In this document: one piece after another, positions 10,437 to 19,309 of the stretch
Position numbering within the stretch: position 1 is the first letter of the stretch
Layout of the letters: each line of letters opens with the position of its first letter
NCBI RefSeq assembly: GCF_000702605.1
Contig: NZ_JNIR01000001.1
Span: 1,292,501-1,356,500, forward strand
Length of the DNA stretch: 64,000 bases
Direction of reading: 5' to 3'
DNA from: Exiguobacterium acetylicum DSM 20416
GTDB taxonomy: Bacteria > Bacillota > Bacilli > Exiguobacteriales > Exiguobacteriaceae
Notes under the pieces: model-generated
The model's input: the letters and a program-made list of their open reading frames with translations, nothing else
Database searches by the model: none
What the model was told of the DNA's origin: nothing
Made by a program: the position numbers and the translations under genes

Positions 10437-12752
10437 ATGAAGTGGCTCTCATCAAGTATGTTTCATCGATTTTATATCTTGTTACTCTCAAATTTCTTGA
10501 TTTTTGCAAGCATTGGCGCCCTAACCTTTTACTTTTCTCAAAAAGAACTCGAGCAACACCGTGCTTCATCTCAAGAAATAACACTACAAAAAACGAAAGC
10601 TCGTACGCTTTGGAATGAAGCACAGCAAGTAAATCTTCAAATTCAACAAGTTGACTTTAATGATCAATCTGATCTCAAGCAGGTCAAGCAGCGGTTGGAA
10701 CGTTTTCAACGACAGGTTCAATCATTTAATCAACGCTACTCAAATCCAGCGGACGAACGCTTTATACATCAACTCGTTCAATTTGCGAGATTTTTGGAAC
10801 TGGAACTCACGTTGCAAGTACTCACGGATAATCAAAAGCTGGTTCAACAATCTGACTCCTCTATCAATGACTATTTTCGATTGATTCATGATGAAGAGCG
10901 AAAAGCGCAACAGTCACTACAACAAAGAACCGTTGAAGTTTTACGTTATGCTTTTGGTGTGATGATCATCGCTTTTTGCCTTCTCAGTTACTTGATTTTA
11001 CGACTTGTGCGGTCTTTTCGAACGGACTTACTCGATCTCGTCGATCAAACGAAACAACCTGATCGATTGGAACATCATGATTTCCAGAACCGCCACGATG
11101 AGATTGGTTCACTTGGGCGATCGATGCAACAAATGACGACATTGCTCGCATTTGAACATCAGCAAACGCAAGCTGTTAATTCACAACTTCAAGAGTCTTT
11201 CTATCAACAAAAAATAATTGAGCGACAACTTCAATTTCAAAACCAGTTAGCTACTCAAATTTTACGCCATCAATCAATGTCAGGTCTTCACACTTGGCTA
11301 CAAGCAATCGGTAGTCATTTTCGGGCGACGCATATCCATTTTTCACCACAGTCGGAAAGTTTTGAACCTGTACATATCGCCTTATCAGACGAACCGACAT
11401 TTGACCAAGAGCGGCTAGAGTTAGAAGCGAAGACTGAGTTAGATACATCGCTCCATCTAATCGAGAAGGAACAATCGACGTTGTGTGCTCTCCCTTTACA
11501 CAGTCCGTCAAAATTCATTGGTACATTGACGTTACAATTTCATCATCGTTTCACCGAGACAATCGCACTTCAGAAAACGACACATTTATTAAATATCGGA
11601 TTGATGCGGTTGCTTGATGATATCCGTATAAAAGATCATCATCAATTAATTCAACGTATCTTAAATGGTCTTCGAGAAGCTATATTGTTCGTCGATGTGA
11701 CGAACACAAATATCTTTACGAATCACATGTTCCATCAATTGTTCCCGAACTGGTCACCTTCTGAAAAACAATCCGAAAACTTAGCATTCGTCATCGAAAC
11801 TTTCGAACCGTTGATTCTCGAAACAGATGCGTTATATGCCTATGTCGAACAAATCAAAGCAGGCTTTGAGCACGCAACAGTCGTTCCTGCTCAGGATTTT
11901 TCAATGTCAGACGATCGTCATGTAAGACTTTATACAGAATTTTTGTCCGATCGACAAGGGATTTTATTTGTTTTTCGTGAACGTACGGTTGAAGTCAATT
12001 ATGCCAAAAGGGAGCAAAATTTCATTTCGGTTTTATCTCATGAGCTACGAACGCCGCTTGCGTCCATTGAAGGGTTTAGCGAACTGATGTTACATCGGAC
12101 GTTGTCTCCTTCAAAACAGCGCAAATATCTAGAGACGATGCGGAGTGAGACACAGCGACTTAGTCAACTGTTAACCGAATTCCTTGATTATCAGCGACTC
12201 AGTCATCAAAAAGAATCATATCAGTTAGAATCATTTTGCATCGAACATATGCTCATTGAGTTAACGGAATGGTTGAACGTCACGACATCGACGCATCATA
12301 TACAAATCGAAAGCGATGGTCCTTGCCTGATCACGGCTGATCCAGAAAAAATCCGGAGAGTCTTATTAAACCTCCTGAATAATGCAATAAAGTACTCTTC
12401 AGCCGGTTCGAACATTCAGGTCTCGTTAGCGTGCTGTGAAGCTGAAATCGTCATCACCATTAGCGATGACGGGTATGGTATTCCCAAAAAAGATCTTCCC
12501 CATCTGTTTGATCCATATTACCGCGTCGAACATGAAGATCATCTCCAAGTTCAAGGAACAGGTCTCGGTTTACCGATTTGTAAGGAAATCATTGAAGCGC
12601 ACGGCGGACGGATCACCGTTCATTCAGAAATCGAAAAAGGATCCGACTTTTTTATCCGTTTACCTCGTGATGAAGAGTGGAACACAACCAATAACATGTA
12701 TAAGAACAGTATGAATAATCTACAACTAGGAAGTGAAGAAAGTGGAAGCTGA
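10437..12752 (+). CDS. Membrane sensor histidine kinase
   Basis: A 771-residue hybrid-free sensor kinase. TM1 is at about 13-33, followed by a helical extracytoplasmic segment (about 34-170), TM2 (about 171-190), HAMP (about 190-245), a GAF-like region (about 260-395) and a PAS-like region (about 400-515). HisKA has the phospho-acceptor His535 in SHELRTPLASIEGF. HATPase_c (about 630-750) has DDGYGIPKKDL and GTGLGLPICKEI. No response regulator is encoded in the window, so it is an orphan kinase. RBS AGAGG. It overlaps the next gene by about 11 bases and heads a likely four-gene operon. Confidence 0.92.
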   Translation: MKWLSSSMFHRFYILLLSNFLIFASIGALTFYFSQKELEQHRASSQEITLQKTKARTLWNEAQQVNLQIQQVDFNDQSDLKQVKQRLERFQRQVQSFNQRYSNPADERFIHQLVQFARFLELELTLQVLTDNQKLVQQSDSSINDYFRLIHDEERKAQQSLQQRTVEVLRYAFGVMIIAFCLLSYLILRLVRSFRTDLLDLVDQTKQPDRLEHHDFQNRHDEIGSLGRSMQQMTTLLAFEHQQTQAVNSQLQESFYQQKIIERQLQFQNQLATQILRHQSMSGLHTWLQAIGSHFRATHIHFSPQSESFEPVHIALSDEPTFDQERLELEAKTELDTSLHLIEKEQSTLCALPLHSPSKFIGTLTLQFHHRFTETIALQKTTHLLNIGLMRLLDDIRIKDHHQLIQRILNGLREAILFVDVTNTNIFTNHMFHQLFPNWSPSEKQSENLAFVIETFEPLILETDALYAYVEQIKAGFEHATVVPAQDFSMSDDRHVRLYTEFLSDRQGILFVFRERTVEVNYAKREQNFISVLSHELRTPLASIEGFSELMLHRTLSPSKQRKYLETMRSETQRLSQLLTEFLDYQRLSHQKESYQLESFCIEHMLIELTEWLNVTTSTHHIQIESDGPCLITADPEKIRRVLLNLLNNAIKYSSAGSNIQVSLACCEAEIVITISDDGYGIPKKDLPHLFDPYYRVEHEDHLQVQGTGLGLPICKEIIEAHGGRITVHSEIEKGSDFFIRLPRDEEWNTTNNMYKNSMNNLQLGSEESGS

Positions 12753-13047
12753 TTTAAATCAAATCGTTCGCTGTTTAAATCAAGATTTTAAACAGCAAAA
12801 AACTGTCTTCAGTGCAATACCCTTAAAAGAGACCAATCCCTGCATCGTCTTGATGGAAGATCACCGTAAAAGACGGATGGAGGATGCCTTGTATCAATAT
12901 CCTGATTTCATCGCAGAGTTGGAATCACTCATTTATCGTTGTTTAATTGATGTCCGGGGAGCCCGTGAATCAGCCTCCCCTTCGGAGATTTTTATCTCTA
13001 AAGCCCAGCTTTATTCGCCGTATCATTATTTAGTCACCTTTTTATGA
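12742..13047 (+). CDS. Hypothetical protein coupled to the histidine kinase
   Basis: A soluble protein of about 101 residues without recognised domain; NPCIVLMEDHRKRRMEDALY and SLIYRCLIDVRGARESASPS are its main features. It starts inside the kinase gene. GTG at 12742 (AGGA 10 bases upstream) is preferred over GTG at 12733, which is only 2 bases from the same AGGA. The overlap implies translational coupling, so a role tied to the kinase is plausible but unproven. Confidence 0.6.
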   Translation: MEADLNQIVRCLNQDFKQQKTVFSAIPLKETNPCIVLMEDHRKRRMEDALYQYPDFIAELESLIYRCLIDVRGARESASPSEIFISKAQLYSPYHYLVTFL

Positions 13048-13059
13048 GAGGAGTCCGCC

Positions 13060-13611
13060 ATGACTGTTCAAGAAAATACAGCATTGTTGATCATCGATGT
13101 CATCAATAAGATGGATTTCGAAGGAGCTGAGCAGTTATTGCAACAGACGCTCCCTGTCCTCGAACCACTCTCAAAATTAAAACAACATTGTAAACGTCAA
13201 AACATCCCAGTGATTTATGTCAATGATAATTTTGGTCTGTGGCAAGAGAATGTTAACCAAATCATTGATGAGTGCCGCGGTGGTCTTGGCGATGTACTCA
13301 TCGAAACAATGCACCCAGAAGAGAACGATTACTTCATCATCAAGCCAAAACATTCAGGCTTTTTCGGGACCCAACTTGATATTTTATTGAAGCATTTGGA
13401 AGTCTCACGTCTTATCATCACCGGTCTAACGACAGATATGTGTATCTTATTTACTGCAAACGACGCTTACATGCGAGAATATGCTATTCATGTTCCTGAA
13501 GACTGTACGGCAGCAGAAACCGCCGTTGCAAAAGATCATGCTTTAGAAATTCTCAGTTCGACATTATCTCTTGATTGCTCTTCAAGTTTAAGTTTGATGA
13601 AGGGGGAATAA
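13060..13611 (+). CDS. Isochorismatase-like cysteine hydrolase
   Basis: A 183-residue member of the isochorismatase/nicotinamidase fold. The acid residue is in LLIIDVINKMDF, the lysine in PKHSGFFGT, and the nucleophilic cysteine in GLTTDMCILFTANDA. The order D-K-C is as expected for this family of amidases. Substrate unknown. AGGAG RBS; 12 bases after the previous gene and 2 before the next, so it is in the kinase operon. Confidence 0.88.
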   Translation: MTVQENTALLIIDVINKMDFEGAEQLLQQTLPVLEPLSKLKQHCKRQNIPVIYVNDNFGLWQENVNQIIDECRGGLGDVLIETMHPEENDYFIIKPKHSGFFGTQLDILLKHLEVSRLIITGLTTDMCILFTANDAYMREYAIHVPEDCTAAETAVAKDHALEILSSTLSLDCSSSLSLMKGE

Positions 13612-13613
13612 CG

Positions 13614-14753
13614 ATGTTGCATTATTTTTCTGGTACGTATGAAACAGCACGCCAACGTTTCAATGAGACTTCGAAGGAAATGCTCTCTCGGTATTATCCG
13701 AAACTTATTCATGAATCACTCAAACAACAAGGATCGCTTTGTTCCGATTGGTGGCATGGGCAATCCGGTAACAATTCAACATTATTGATCCTAACGAGTG
13801 GGTTACACGGAATTGAAGGATATGCAGGGAGTGCCATGCAACTTCAATTTTTATCAGACCATATGAAACAGCTAAATACGGGAGAAGTCGATGTTTTGCT
13901 GATCCATGGTATTAATGCGTACGGGATGAAACATCATCGTAAAGAAACACATCATAACCTCAATTTAAATCGAAATGCGATTCACGATTTTTCAAAGGCA
14001 GATTTACGTAATCCAGGTTTTGATGACTTACAGTCTTTGTTCATAAAACGACCAGGTTCAGGGCGTCGTCTGGATTATGTGCCGTTTACGTTACATGTCT
14101 TATACGACTTGATTCGTCTAGGTCCACATGCGTTTTTAAAGGCTGCGACACTAGGACAATTCAAACATCCGACCGGATTCTATTATGGCGGACGTACGCC
14201 AGACGCTTACTTCTCTGACGTATTAAGTCGTCTCGTCGATACCCTATCTACTTACCGACACGTCGTGATGCTCGACTGTCATACTGGTTATGGACCAGCG
14301 GGGCAAGTCCAACTCGTCATGTCATCGGATGATCCAAGACACGCAAAGGAAGTAGAAGGATATACACATTACCCGATTGTCGATCAACCACGAGATCAAC
14401 AGTTTTATGCGATTGAAGGGGAATGGTTAAACTATCTGTATCAAGAAACAAAAAAGCGCGATATCGGTTTTTTAGGTTTAACCGTAGAGTGTGGGACGCT
14501 TGGAAAACATCCTTTCGCCCTACTCCGAACATTGAAAGCAACGATTGATGAAAATCGTCTCTTTTTCAATCAAGCAGTTGCCCCTCGACGGATTAGAGAG
14601 CGGTTCGATGCACTTTACATTCCTAAAAATAAACAGTGGCGACAGTCCATCTTGAATGAGACATCCTTCATTTTCAATAACATCACCGAGTGGGTCAATG
14701 AACCTAAAAACAACACTTTAATTAACCGATCACTTCAGCATAACGAAAAATAA
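13614..14753 (+). CDS. DUF2817 / M14-like zinc carboxypeptidase
   Basis: A 379-residue protein resembling the DUF2817 group of M14-fold metallopeptidases. GLHGIEGYAG gives a His/Glu metal motif, NLNRNAIHD is the Asn-Arg substrate site, DCHTGYGPAG carries the second His, and a late E in TVECGTLG is a catalytic-glutamate candidate. No signal peptide, so probably cytoplasmic. I chose the ATG at 13614 with AGGGGGA 6 bases upstream. Last gene of the kinase operon. Family likely, substrate unknown. Confidence 0.8.
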   Translation: MLHYFSGTYETARQRFNETSKEMLSRYYPKLIHESLKQQGSLCSDWWHGQSGNNSTLLILTSGLHGIEGYAGSAMQLQFLSDHMKQLNTGEVDVLLIHGINAYGMKHHRKETHHNLNLNRNAIHDFSKADLRNPGFDDLQSLFIKRPGSGRRLDYVPFTLHVLYDLIRLGPHAFLKAATLGQFKHPTGFYYGGRTPDAYFSDVLSRLVDTLSTYRHVVMLDCHTGYGPAGQVQLVMSSDDPRHAKEVEGYTHYPIVDQPRDQQFYAIEGEWLNYLYQETKKRDIGFLGLTVECGTLGKHPFALLRTLKATIDENRLFFNQAVAPRRIRERFDALYIPKNKQWRQSILNETSFIFNNITEWVNEPKNNTLINRSLQHNEK

Positions 14754-14764
14754 GGTGAAAACAG

Positions 14765-14789
14765 GTTTGAAAGAAACTGATTAAGGTAT
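14765..14789 (+). promoter_or_regulatory. Sigma-B-like promoter of manganese catalase operon
   Basis: GTTTGA (14765-14770), 13-bp spacer, AGGTAT (14784-14789). It differs from the Bacillus sigma-B consensus GTTTAA-N12-15-GGGTAT at one position in each hexamer. It lies about 50 bp before the catalase start. Motif seen; sigma-B control is inferred, and supported by the fact that some Bacillus Mn-catalases belong to the sigma-B regulon. Confidence 0.55.
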
Positions 14790-14837
14790 ATAACATGTGT
14801 AACTTTTATATGTTTAAAACTTAAAGGGGGTCTTTTC

Positions 14838-15719
14838 ATGTTTCGTCATCAAAAGGAATTACAATTCGAAGTCAAGGTAGATCGACCCGATCCAAAACTT
14901 GCTCGGGCCGTGCAAGAGGTACTCGGTGGACAATTCGGTGAAATGACGGTCATGATGCAATATCTCTTCCAAGGCTTCAATTGCCGAGGCGAAGAAAAGT
15001 ACAAGGATATGCTGATGGATATCGGGACGGAAGAAATCGGACACGTTGAGATGCTGTGTTCCCTTATTTCTCAATTGCTCGACGGGGCGTCACCGGATGA
15101 TCAGGCAGAAGCTGCCAAAGATCCGGCGACAGCAGCAATTCTCGGGGGAATGAATCCTCAGCACCTACTTGTCAGCGGTCTCGGTGGATTGCCATCGAAC
15201 GCAAACGGCATTCCATGGAACGGATCCTATATCGTCGCCAGTGGTAACTTATTGGCAGACATGCGCTCGAACTTACATGCTGAATCACAAGGTCGCCTTC
15301 AGGTCGCCCGCCTCTATCATATGACGACAGATGAAGGCGTTCGTGCTACCTTCCGTAAAATGCTCGCTCGCGACCGATATCACCAGTATCAATGGATGGC
15401 TGCGATCGAAGAACTTGAGACAAAAAACGGAATCGTCGTGCCGGCTACTTTTGCACCAGAAGACGAAATGGAAGCGCAACCGCATGCTTATGAGTTCTGG
15501 GACCTATCGGAAGGAACAGCTTCAAAAGAAGGTCGCTGGGCTCAAGGGGAAGCACAAGATGGAACTGGTGAATTCGTTCATCTAGAAAATCCTGCACCGC
15601 AAGGAAACATTCCGAACATGAAGGTACCAGCACACAAACTTCATCACGACCTAGCAGAAAAAACAGGAATGCAAAACGTTAAAGATACTGTCAAACGGAT
15701 GTTACATGATAAGGAGTGA
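14838..15719 (+). CDS. Manganese catalase
   Basis: A 293-residue non-haem dimanganese catalase that disproportionates hydrogen peroxide in the cytoplasm. A ferritin-like four-helix core carries the metal ligands: Glu in GGQFGEMTVMMQY (about residue 35), EEIGHVEML (about 66-74), and NLHAESQGRL plus DEGVRATFRKMLARDRYHQ (about 145-185). RBS AAAGGGGG. It overlaps the region of the next RBS and is followed within 6 bases by two CotF-like genes, so it forms a three-gene operon behind a sigma-B-like promoter. Confidence 0.94.
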   Translation: MFRHQKELQFEVKVDRPDPKLARAVQEVLGGQFGEMTVMMQYLFQGFNCRGEEKYKDMLMDIGTEEIGHVEMLCSLISQLLDGASPDDQAEAAKDPATAAILGGMNPQHLLVSGLGGLPSNANGIPWNGSYIVASGNLLADMRSNLHAESQGRLQVARLYHMTTDEGVRATFRKMLARDRYHQYQWMAAIEELETKNGIVVPATFAPEDEMEAQPHAYEFWDLSEGTASKEGRWAQGEAQDGTGEFVHLENPAPQGNIPNMKVPAHKLHHDLAEKTGMQNVKDTVKRMLHDKE

Positions 15720-15724
15720 GACCG

Positions 15725-15943
15725 ATGGCTAAATCACCACTTGCAATCCATGAAACACTCGAAATCCATGAAATCATGACGATGAAACAAGCTTGTCTCG
15801 TTAAAGCTGTTGCTGTTCGTTCTTTTGTTAAAGATGAGACGCTTGAAAAATTGATTGCTCAAGACATCAAAGATAGCGAACAAGCATTAAACGATTTACA
15901 AAGGCTATTGGCAGATCATGAAGGAGGCGGTTCTCATGAATGA
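15725..15943 (+). CDS. CotF-like ferritin-fold small protein
   Basis: A 72-residue helical protein, MAKSPLAIHETLEIHEIMTM, like the first half of the spore-coat CotF family (helix-loop-helix with IHE and DIKDSEQALNDLQ). I chose the ATG at 15725 with AAGGAG 8 bases upstream. It overlaps the next gene by 8 bases. The split into two coupled half-proteins next to a catalase suggests a heteromeric partner. Function unknown. Confidence 0.75.
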   Translation: MAKSPLAIHETLEIHEIMTMKQACLVKAVAVRSFVKDETLEKLIAQDIKDSEQALNDLQRLLADHEGGGSHE

Positions 15944-16229
15944 AGCTCTTCAATCCATTAATCGTCCCAGTAAAAAACGAGACGAGTTGATTGCGACAGA
16001 CTTCTTGATCAGCAGTAAATCACTTGTCCGTGCTTATGCTGTCGCGATTACGGAAACGGCTTCTCCTGATGTGCGGAAAGTCTTGACCGAACAACTGAAC
16101 AAAGCCATTCAGACTCACGCTGCGATCGCCGGATACATGATCGATCACGATATGTATCACGCGCATGACTTGAAAAAACAATTAAAACACGATCAAGAAA
16201 AACTAGAAGTCGCTAAAGGATTATTATGA
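15936..16229 (+). CDS. CotF family protein
   Basis: A 97-residue all-helical CotF-type protein: RDELIATDFLISSKSLVRAY, AITETASPDVRKVLTEQLNK, then a GYMIDHDMYHAHD histidine-rich stretch near the C-terminus. Homologues are annotated as spore coat proteins in Bacillus, although many are in vegetative stress regulons. The ATG at 15936 has AGGAGG 8 bases upstream. Third gene of the catalase operon, closed by a hairpin. Confidence 0.82.
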   Translation: MNEALQSINRPSKKRDELIATDFLISSKSLVRAYAVAITETASPDVRKVLTEQLNKAIQTHAAIAGYMIDHDMYHAHDLKKQLKHDQEKLEVAKGLL

Positions 16230-16234
16230 CGTTC

Positions 16235-16275
16235 CCCCTTCCCTTCTGATCCTGAAGTGGAAGGGGTTTTCTTTC
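16235..16275 (+). terminator. Terminator of catalase operon
   Basis: CCCCTTCC (16235-16242) pairs with GGAAGGGG (16259-16266), followed by TTTTCTTT. Confidence 0.8.
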
Positions 16276-16303
16276 AGAATTCGTGTAAGGAGCGATCAGT
16301 CTC

Positions 16304-17419
16304 ATGATTGACATCAATCACATTCAAATCAAACAAAGTGGAGAAACCGTTTGTCTCACCTGGGAAGGGACAAGTAACGTCCGTCTCTTATTAAATGGTA
16401 GACCCTGTTTCATTCAAAACTCGAATAGCTATCAAACGGAGACACTTCCTTTATTTGAGCCTTTGTCATTCGAACTGATCGATTCAGATTCGAAGACACG
16501 CATCGTCACCGCGCTTGTTTCAAGTACAGATGATTTGTTCTGGAACCGAAAAATGACTGTCCTGATCCAACAAGATCATGCTGTACGACTGTTATGGGGT
16601 GAAATTCCAGAAGTATCGCATTATACGGTATTTCAAGATGGACATCGGTTAGGTCAAACTATGATACCCGAGTGGCAAGGAACGATTGACCCTGAACGGT
16701 TTACACGTTTCGAAATCCGGGTGTTACGTCCCATTTCTAGAAAAGCGATGCCGTTCGCACGGACAATCGAGAAGTTCGCCCGCGTTACGAATCAGATAAA
16801 ACAAGAACAAGACCGGGAACGAGAATTTGAACAGTTCGTGCTCTATTTTTCTTTGTATCCACTATCCGCTTCACATATGAAGGTTTCTTCATACCGATTA
16901 CGTGTACTGACGTTCATTGCTCCTCCGATTCTCGTGAATCCGAATCCGTTTTCTCCGCATCGATATTTTGAAGGCGATGCGCGACAATATTCGCCTTTTT
17001 CTAAAGAGTATCGCACCTTTACAGAAGTCCTGACATGTAGTGGTGAAACTACTCATCAACTATCAAAACAAGCAAATCCTACCCGCTCTTTTGATGCTCG
17101 CCATCAGTTATATCGAGAAGATGTTGCCTCGACACAGCGGGTCTATTTATCAAATCAATCACCAACTCGGTATACACTCCACCATTCTGTCGGTAATCCG
17201 CTCGTCGTCTCACCTAACATCGACTACGAGATCAAGGTGGCACATCGTTCAAATCTTTGGCGTATCGCAGGAACACATCTCCAATCACCGCATCATGAAG
17301 TGTACTTAGATGAAGGGGACGATTGTTTCGAGACGATTCACCAAGCCCATGATTTAGGTTTAAGTTTTCTCGGCGATCCGCTGCCGAGTTGTCACTGGTT
17401 ACATGTGATGAATCAATGA
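16304..17419 (+). CDS. Hypothetical protein, 371 residues, beta-rich N-terminus
   Basis: A soluble protein without signal peptide. Residues 1-140 look like two fibronectin-III-like beta modules (VRLLWGEIPEVSHYTVFQDG). Residues 190-365 form a conserved-looking domain with DARHQLYREDV and SPHHEVYLDEGDDC. The layout is reminiscent of DUF3238 proteins of Bacilli; I cannot confirm this. AAGGAG RBS. It is flanked by terminators on both sides, so monocistronic. Confidence 0.6.
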   Translation: MIDINHIQIKQSGETVCLTWEGTSNVRLLLNGRPCFIQNSNSYQTETLPLFEPLSFELIDSDSKTRIVTALVSSTDDLFWNRKMTVLIQQDHAVRLLWGEIPEVSHYTVFQDGHRLGQTMIPEWQGTIDPERFTRFEIRVLRPISRKAMPFARTIEKFARVTNQIKQEQDREREFEQFVLYFSLYPLSASHMKVSSYRLRVLTFIAPPILVNPNPFSPHRYFEGDARQYSPFSKEYRTFTEVLTCSGETTHQLSKQANPTRSFDARHQLYREDVASTQRVYLSNQSPTRYTLHHSVGNPLVVSPNIDYEIKVAHRSNLWRIAGTHLQSPHHEVYLDEGDDCFETIHQAHDLGLSFLGDPLPSCHWLHVMNQ

Positions 17420-17428
17420 ACAGAGAGA

Positions 17429-17460
17429 AAGCCGCGACCGATTCGTCGCGGCTTTTCATA
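17429..17460. terminator. Bidirectional terminator
   Basis: AAGCCGCGAC (17429-17438) / GTCGCGGCTT (17445-17454) then TT, between convergent genes. Confidence 0.85.
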
Positions 17461-17461
17461 T

Positions 17462-17851
17462 TTAGTCGTGAAATCGAGCACGTGTCTCCGGAGACGGCAG
17501 TGCACACTGCTGTTTTTGCCCGAACCAACGATGGCGATTATTTGCAACGAAGTCATAGACACGATCCCGAAGTCGACGTGGAACAATCCGAAGTATACTT
17601 AACAGATGCCACCCACCTCTTAAATGACCGGCAATCCGTAACGCAGCATCGGATTTAATATACGGTACACCTCGGTCAATCACAACGACACTGTCGATCG
17701 TTTCCGGGAGATGATGGCGCCTTACGAGTTCTTGCCCCGTCTCCCCTTGCAATGAAGCAAAGTCATGGTACCCTTGATCTCGCTTTAAGATGAACTGGAC
17801 ACTCGCGTCACAGAGATTACATTCCCCGTCAAATAAGACGATTGCTTTCAT
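17462..17851 (-). CDS. DCC-family thiol-disulfide oxidoreductase (DUF393)
   Basis: A 129-residue DUF393 protein. The namesake motif DGECNLCDASVQFI (residues 7-20) has a CxxC redox pair. A thioredoxin-like fold is predicted, and RIVPRRLRDRVYDFVANNRH is the typical C-terminal half. Partner unknown. I chose the ATG at 17851, with AAGGA 10 bases upstream, over a longer frame to 17911. Confidence 0.88.
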   Translation of the reverse strand: MKAIVLFDGECNLCDASVQFILKRDQGYHDFASLQGETGQELVRRHHLPETIDSVVVIDRGVPYIKSDAALRIAGHLRGGWHLLSILRIVPRRLRDRVYDFVANNRHRWFGQKQQCALPSPETRARFHD

Positions 17852-17963
17852 GATTGATTCATCCTTCCCTATCTGTTTAACAAATAATTTCGTACACTTT
17901 TTCTTTACCACACTTTAGGTCAAAACATGCATTTAATCAGTATGTTAAATCATGATAACGCTT

Positions 17964-17991
17964 TTGTTCATTGTCTTTCTTACGTTATACT
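17964..17991 (+). promoter_or_regulatory. Candidate sigma-A promoter of SDR gene
   Basis: TTGTTC (17964-17969), 16-bp spacer, TATACT (17986-17991), about 60 bp before the SDR start. Confidence 0.5.
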
Positions 17992-18053
17992 GGTTTTGTA
18001 AACATTTGGAACCGTTCATTTATTTGAATGTATCTATGTAAAGGAGCGTACAT

Positions 18054-18797
18054 ATGACGAAACGACCGATTGCCATCGTGACCGGTGCCAGTCAGACACG
18101 CGACATCGGAGCTGCCATTTGCCGCCAGCTTGCCTCGTCCGGACATGACTTGGTCTTTACTTCTTTTAAAGCAACAGCGGATTGGGCGGCTAGTTTTACG
18201 ACCGAACTCGAAAATCAAGGTGCCCGCGTCCTTGCGATCGAGCTAGATTTAGGTCAAGCAGATGCTGCTGACGATTTATTCGCACGCATTGAAGACTTTG
18301 GAACACCAAGCATCCTGATCAACAACGCTGCCCATTCGACGATGACGGATTGGAAAACGCTTGATGCAAAAAGTCTCGATCAACACTATGCCGTCAATCT
18401 CCGGGCACCGCTGTTGCTTGCGACACGTTTCACGAAACGATTCGCTGAAGCACATCTAACGTCCGGTCGTATCATTCAACTGACATCGGGACAAGATCTC
18501 GGTCCGATGCCTGACGAGATTGCTTACGCTACGACAAAAGGTGCCTTGTCGACATTTACAAAGACTTACGCGGCAGCCGTAGCACCGCTTGGCATCACCG
18601 TTAATGCGGTCAATCCGGGTCCGACAGACTCGACTTGGATGGATGAAGCAACACGGACAGCGCTTAAACCTAGTTTTCCATTCGGGCGAATCGGTGCGCC
18701 AGAAGACGTCGCACGATTGATCCAATTCCTCGTGAGTCCTGACGGTGACTGGGTGACCGGACAGATCATTCATTCCGAAGGCGGCTTTGAACGCTGA
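18054..18797 (+). CDS. Short-chain dehydrogenase/reductase
   Basis: A 247-residue NAD(P)-dependent SDR oxidoreductase of the classical, FabG-like type. The Rossmann motif is TGASQTRDIG (residues 9-18), with NNAAH (about 91), a catalytic Ser in LTSGQD, and Tyr/Lys in YATTKG. The C-terminal DGDWVTGQIIHSEGGF is typical. The cofactor loop is a slightly unusual form of TGxxxGxG. Substrate unknown. Strong terminator follows. Confidence 0.88.
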   Translation: MTKRPIAIVTGASQTRDIGAAICRQLASSGHDLVFTSFKATADWAASFTTELENQGARVLAIELDLGQADAADDLFARIEDFGTPSILINNAAHSTMTDWKTLDAKSLDQHYAVNLRAPLLLATRFTKRFAEAHLTSGRIIQLTSGQDLGPMPDEIAYATTKGALSTFTKTYAAAVAPLGITVNAVNPGPTDSTWMDEATRTALKPSFPFGRIGAPEDVARLIQFLVSPDGDWVTGQIIHSEGGFER

Positions 18798-18810
18798 ACA
18801 TGGAGAACAT

Positions 18811-18847
18811 AAAATCCCCCCTGATTTTTACATCAGGGGGGATTTTT
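18811..18847. terminator. Bidirectional terminator
   Basis: AAAATCCCCCCTGAT (18811-18825) pairs with ATCAGGGGGGATTTTT; both strands end in a U tract. Confidence 0.92.
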
Positions 18848-18850
18848 GCG

Positions 18851-19309
18851 TTATCGAAAAACCGGACCCAGTTCCGTCAAAAAATCGTTCCAGGCTGTTT
18901 GATGCAACTCGCTATAGAGTTCTGGCATTTGGTCTCTTTCAAAAAAAGTAATATCGAGTGATTCATCGGAATCAATCGTCAATTGCCCCCCATTGATTCG
19001 GCAAACGAAAAAATGGACGATCGGTTGGGCGACATCCCCGTTTGGATACATCTCTTCGTACTTCGAATAGACACCACTCAAACGTTCAATCGTGACATGA
19101 AAACCGGTCTCTTCAAAAATCTCACGCTGTGCGGCTTCGACAATTGACTCTCCCAGTTCCAGTGCGCCGCCGGGAAAGCCCCATGCTTGTTGCTCTCGCC
19201 GTTTTTGAAGAAGAATGCGCCCCTCCTCGTCGAAGACGATGCCACCCGCAAAGTTCAACATCACTTTTTCTTGACCGACCTTACTGCGAAGAAAACGTAT
19301 GTAGTCCAT
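18851..19309 (-). CDS. NUDIX hydrolase
   Basis: A 152-residue pyrophosphohydrolase. The Nudix box (GX5EX7REXXEEXG) spans about residues 47-69, with all catalytic glutamates present. Substrate not predictable. The start overlaps the 3' end of the upstream hydrolase by 29 bases, so it is the last gene of a minus-strand operon running from 20589. Confidence 0.88.
   Translation of the reverse strand: MDYIRFLRSKVGQEKVMLNFAGGIVFDEEGRILLQKRREQQAWGFPGGALELGESIVEAAQREIFEETGFHVTIERLSGVYSKYEEMYPNGDVAQPIVHFFVCRINGGQLTIDSDESLDITFFERDQMPELYSELHQTAWNDFLTELGPVFR

Noticed and set aside
18456-18773. Long antisense frames inside SDR, odhB and dynA genes
   Set aside because: They are shadows of codon bias in well-identified genes and have no RBS or family resemblance.
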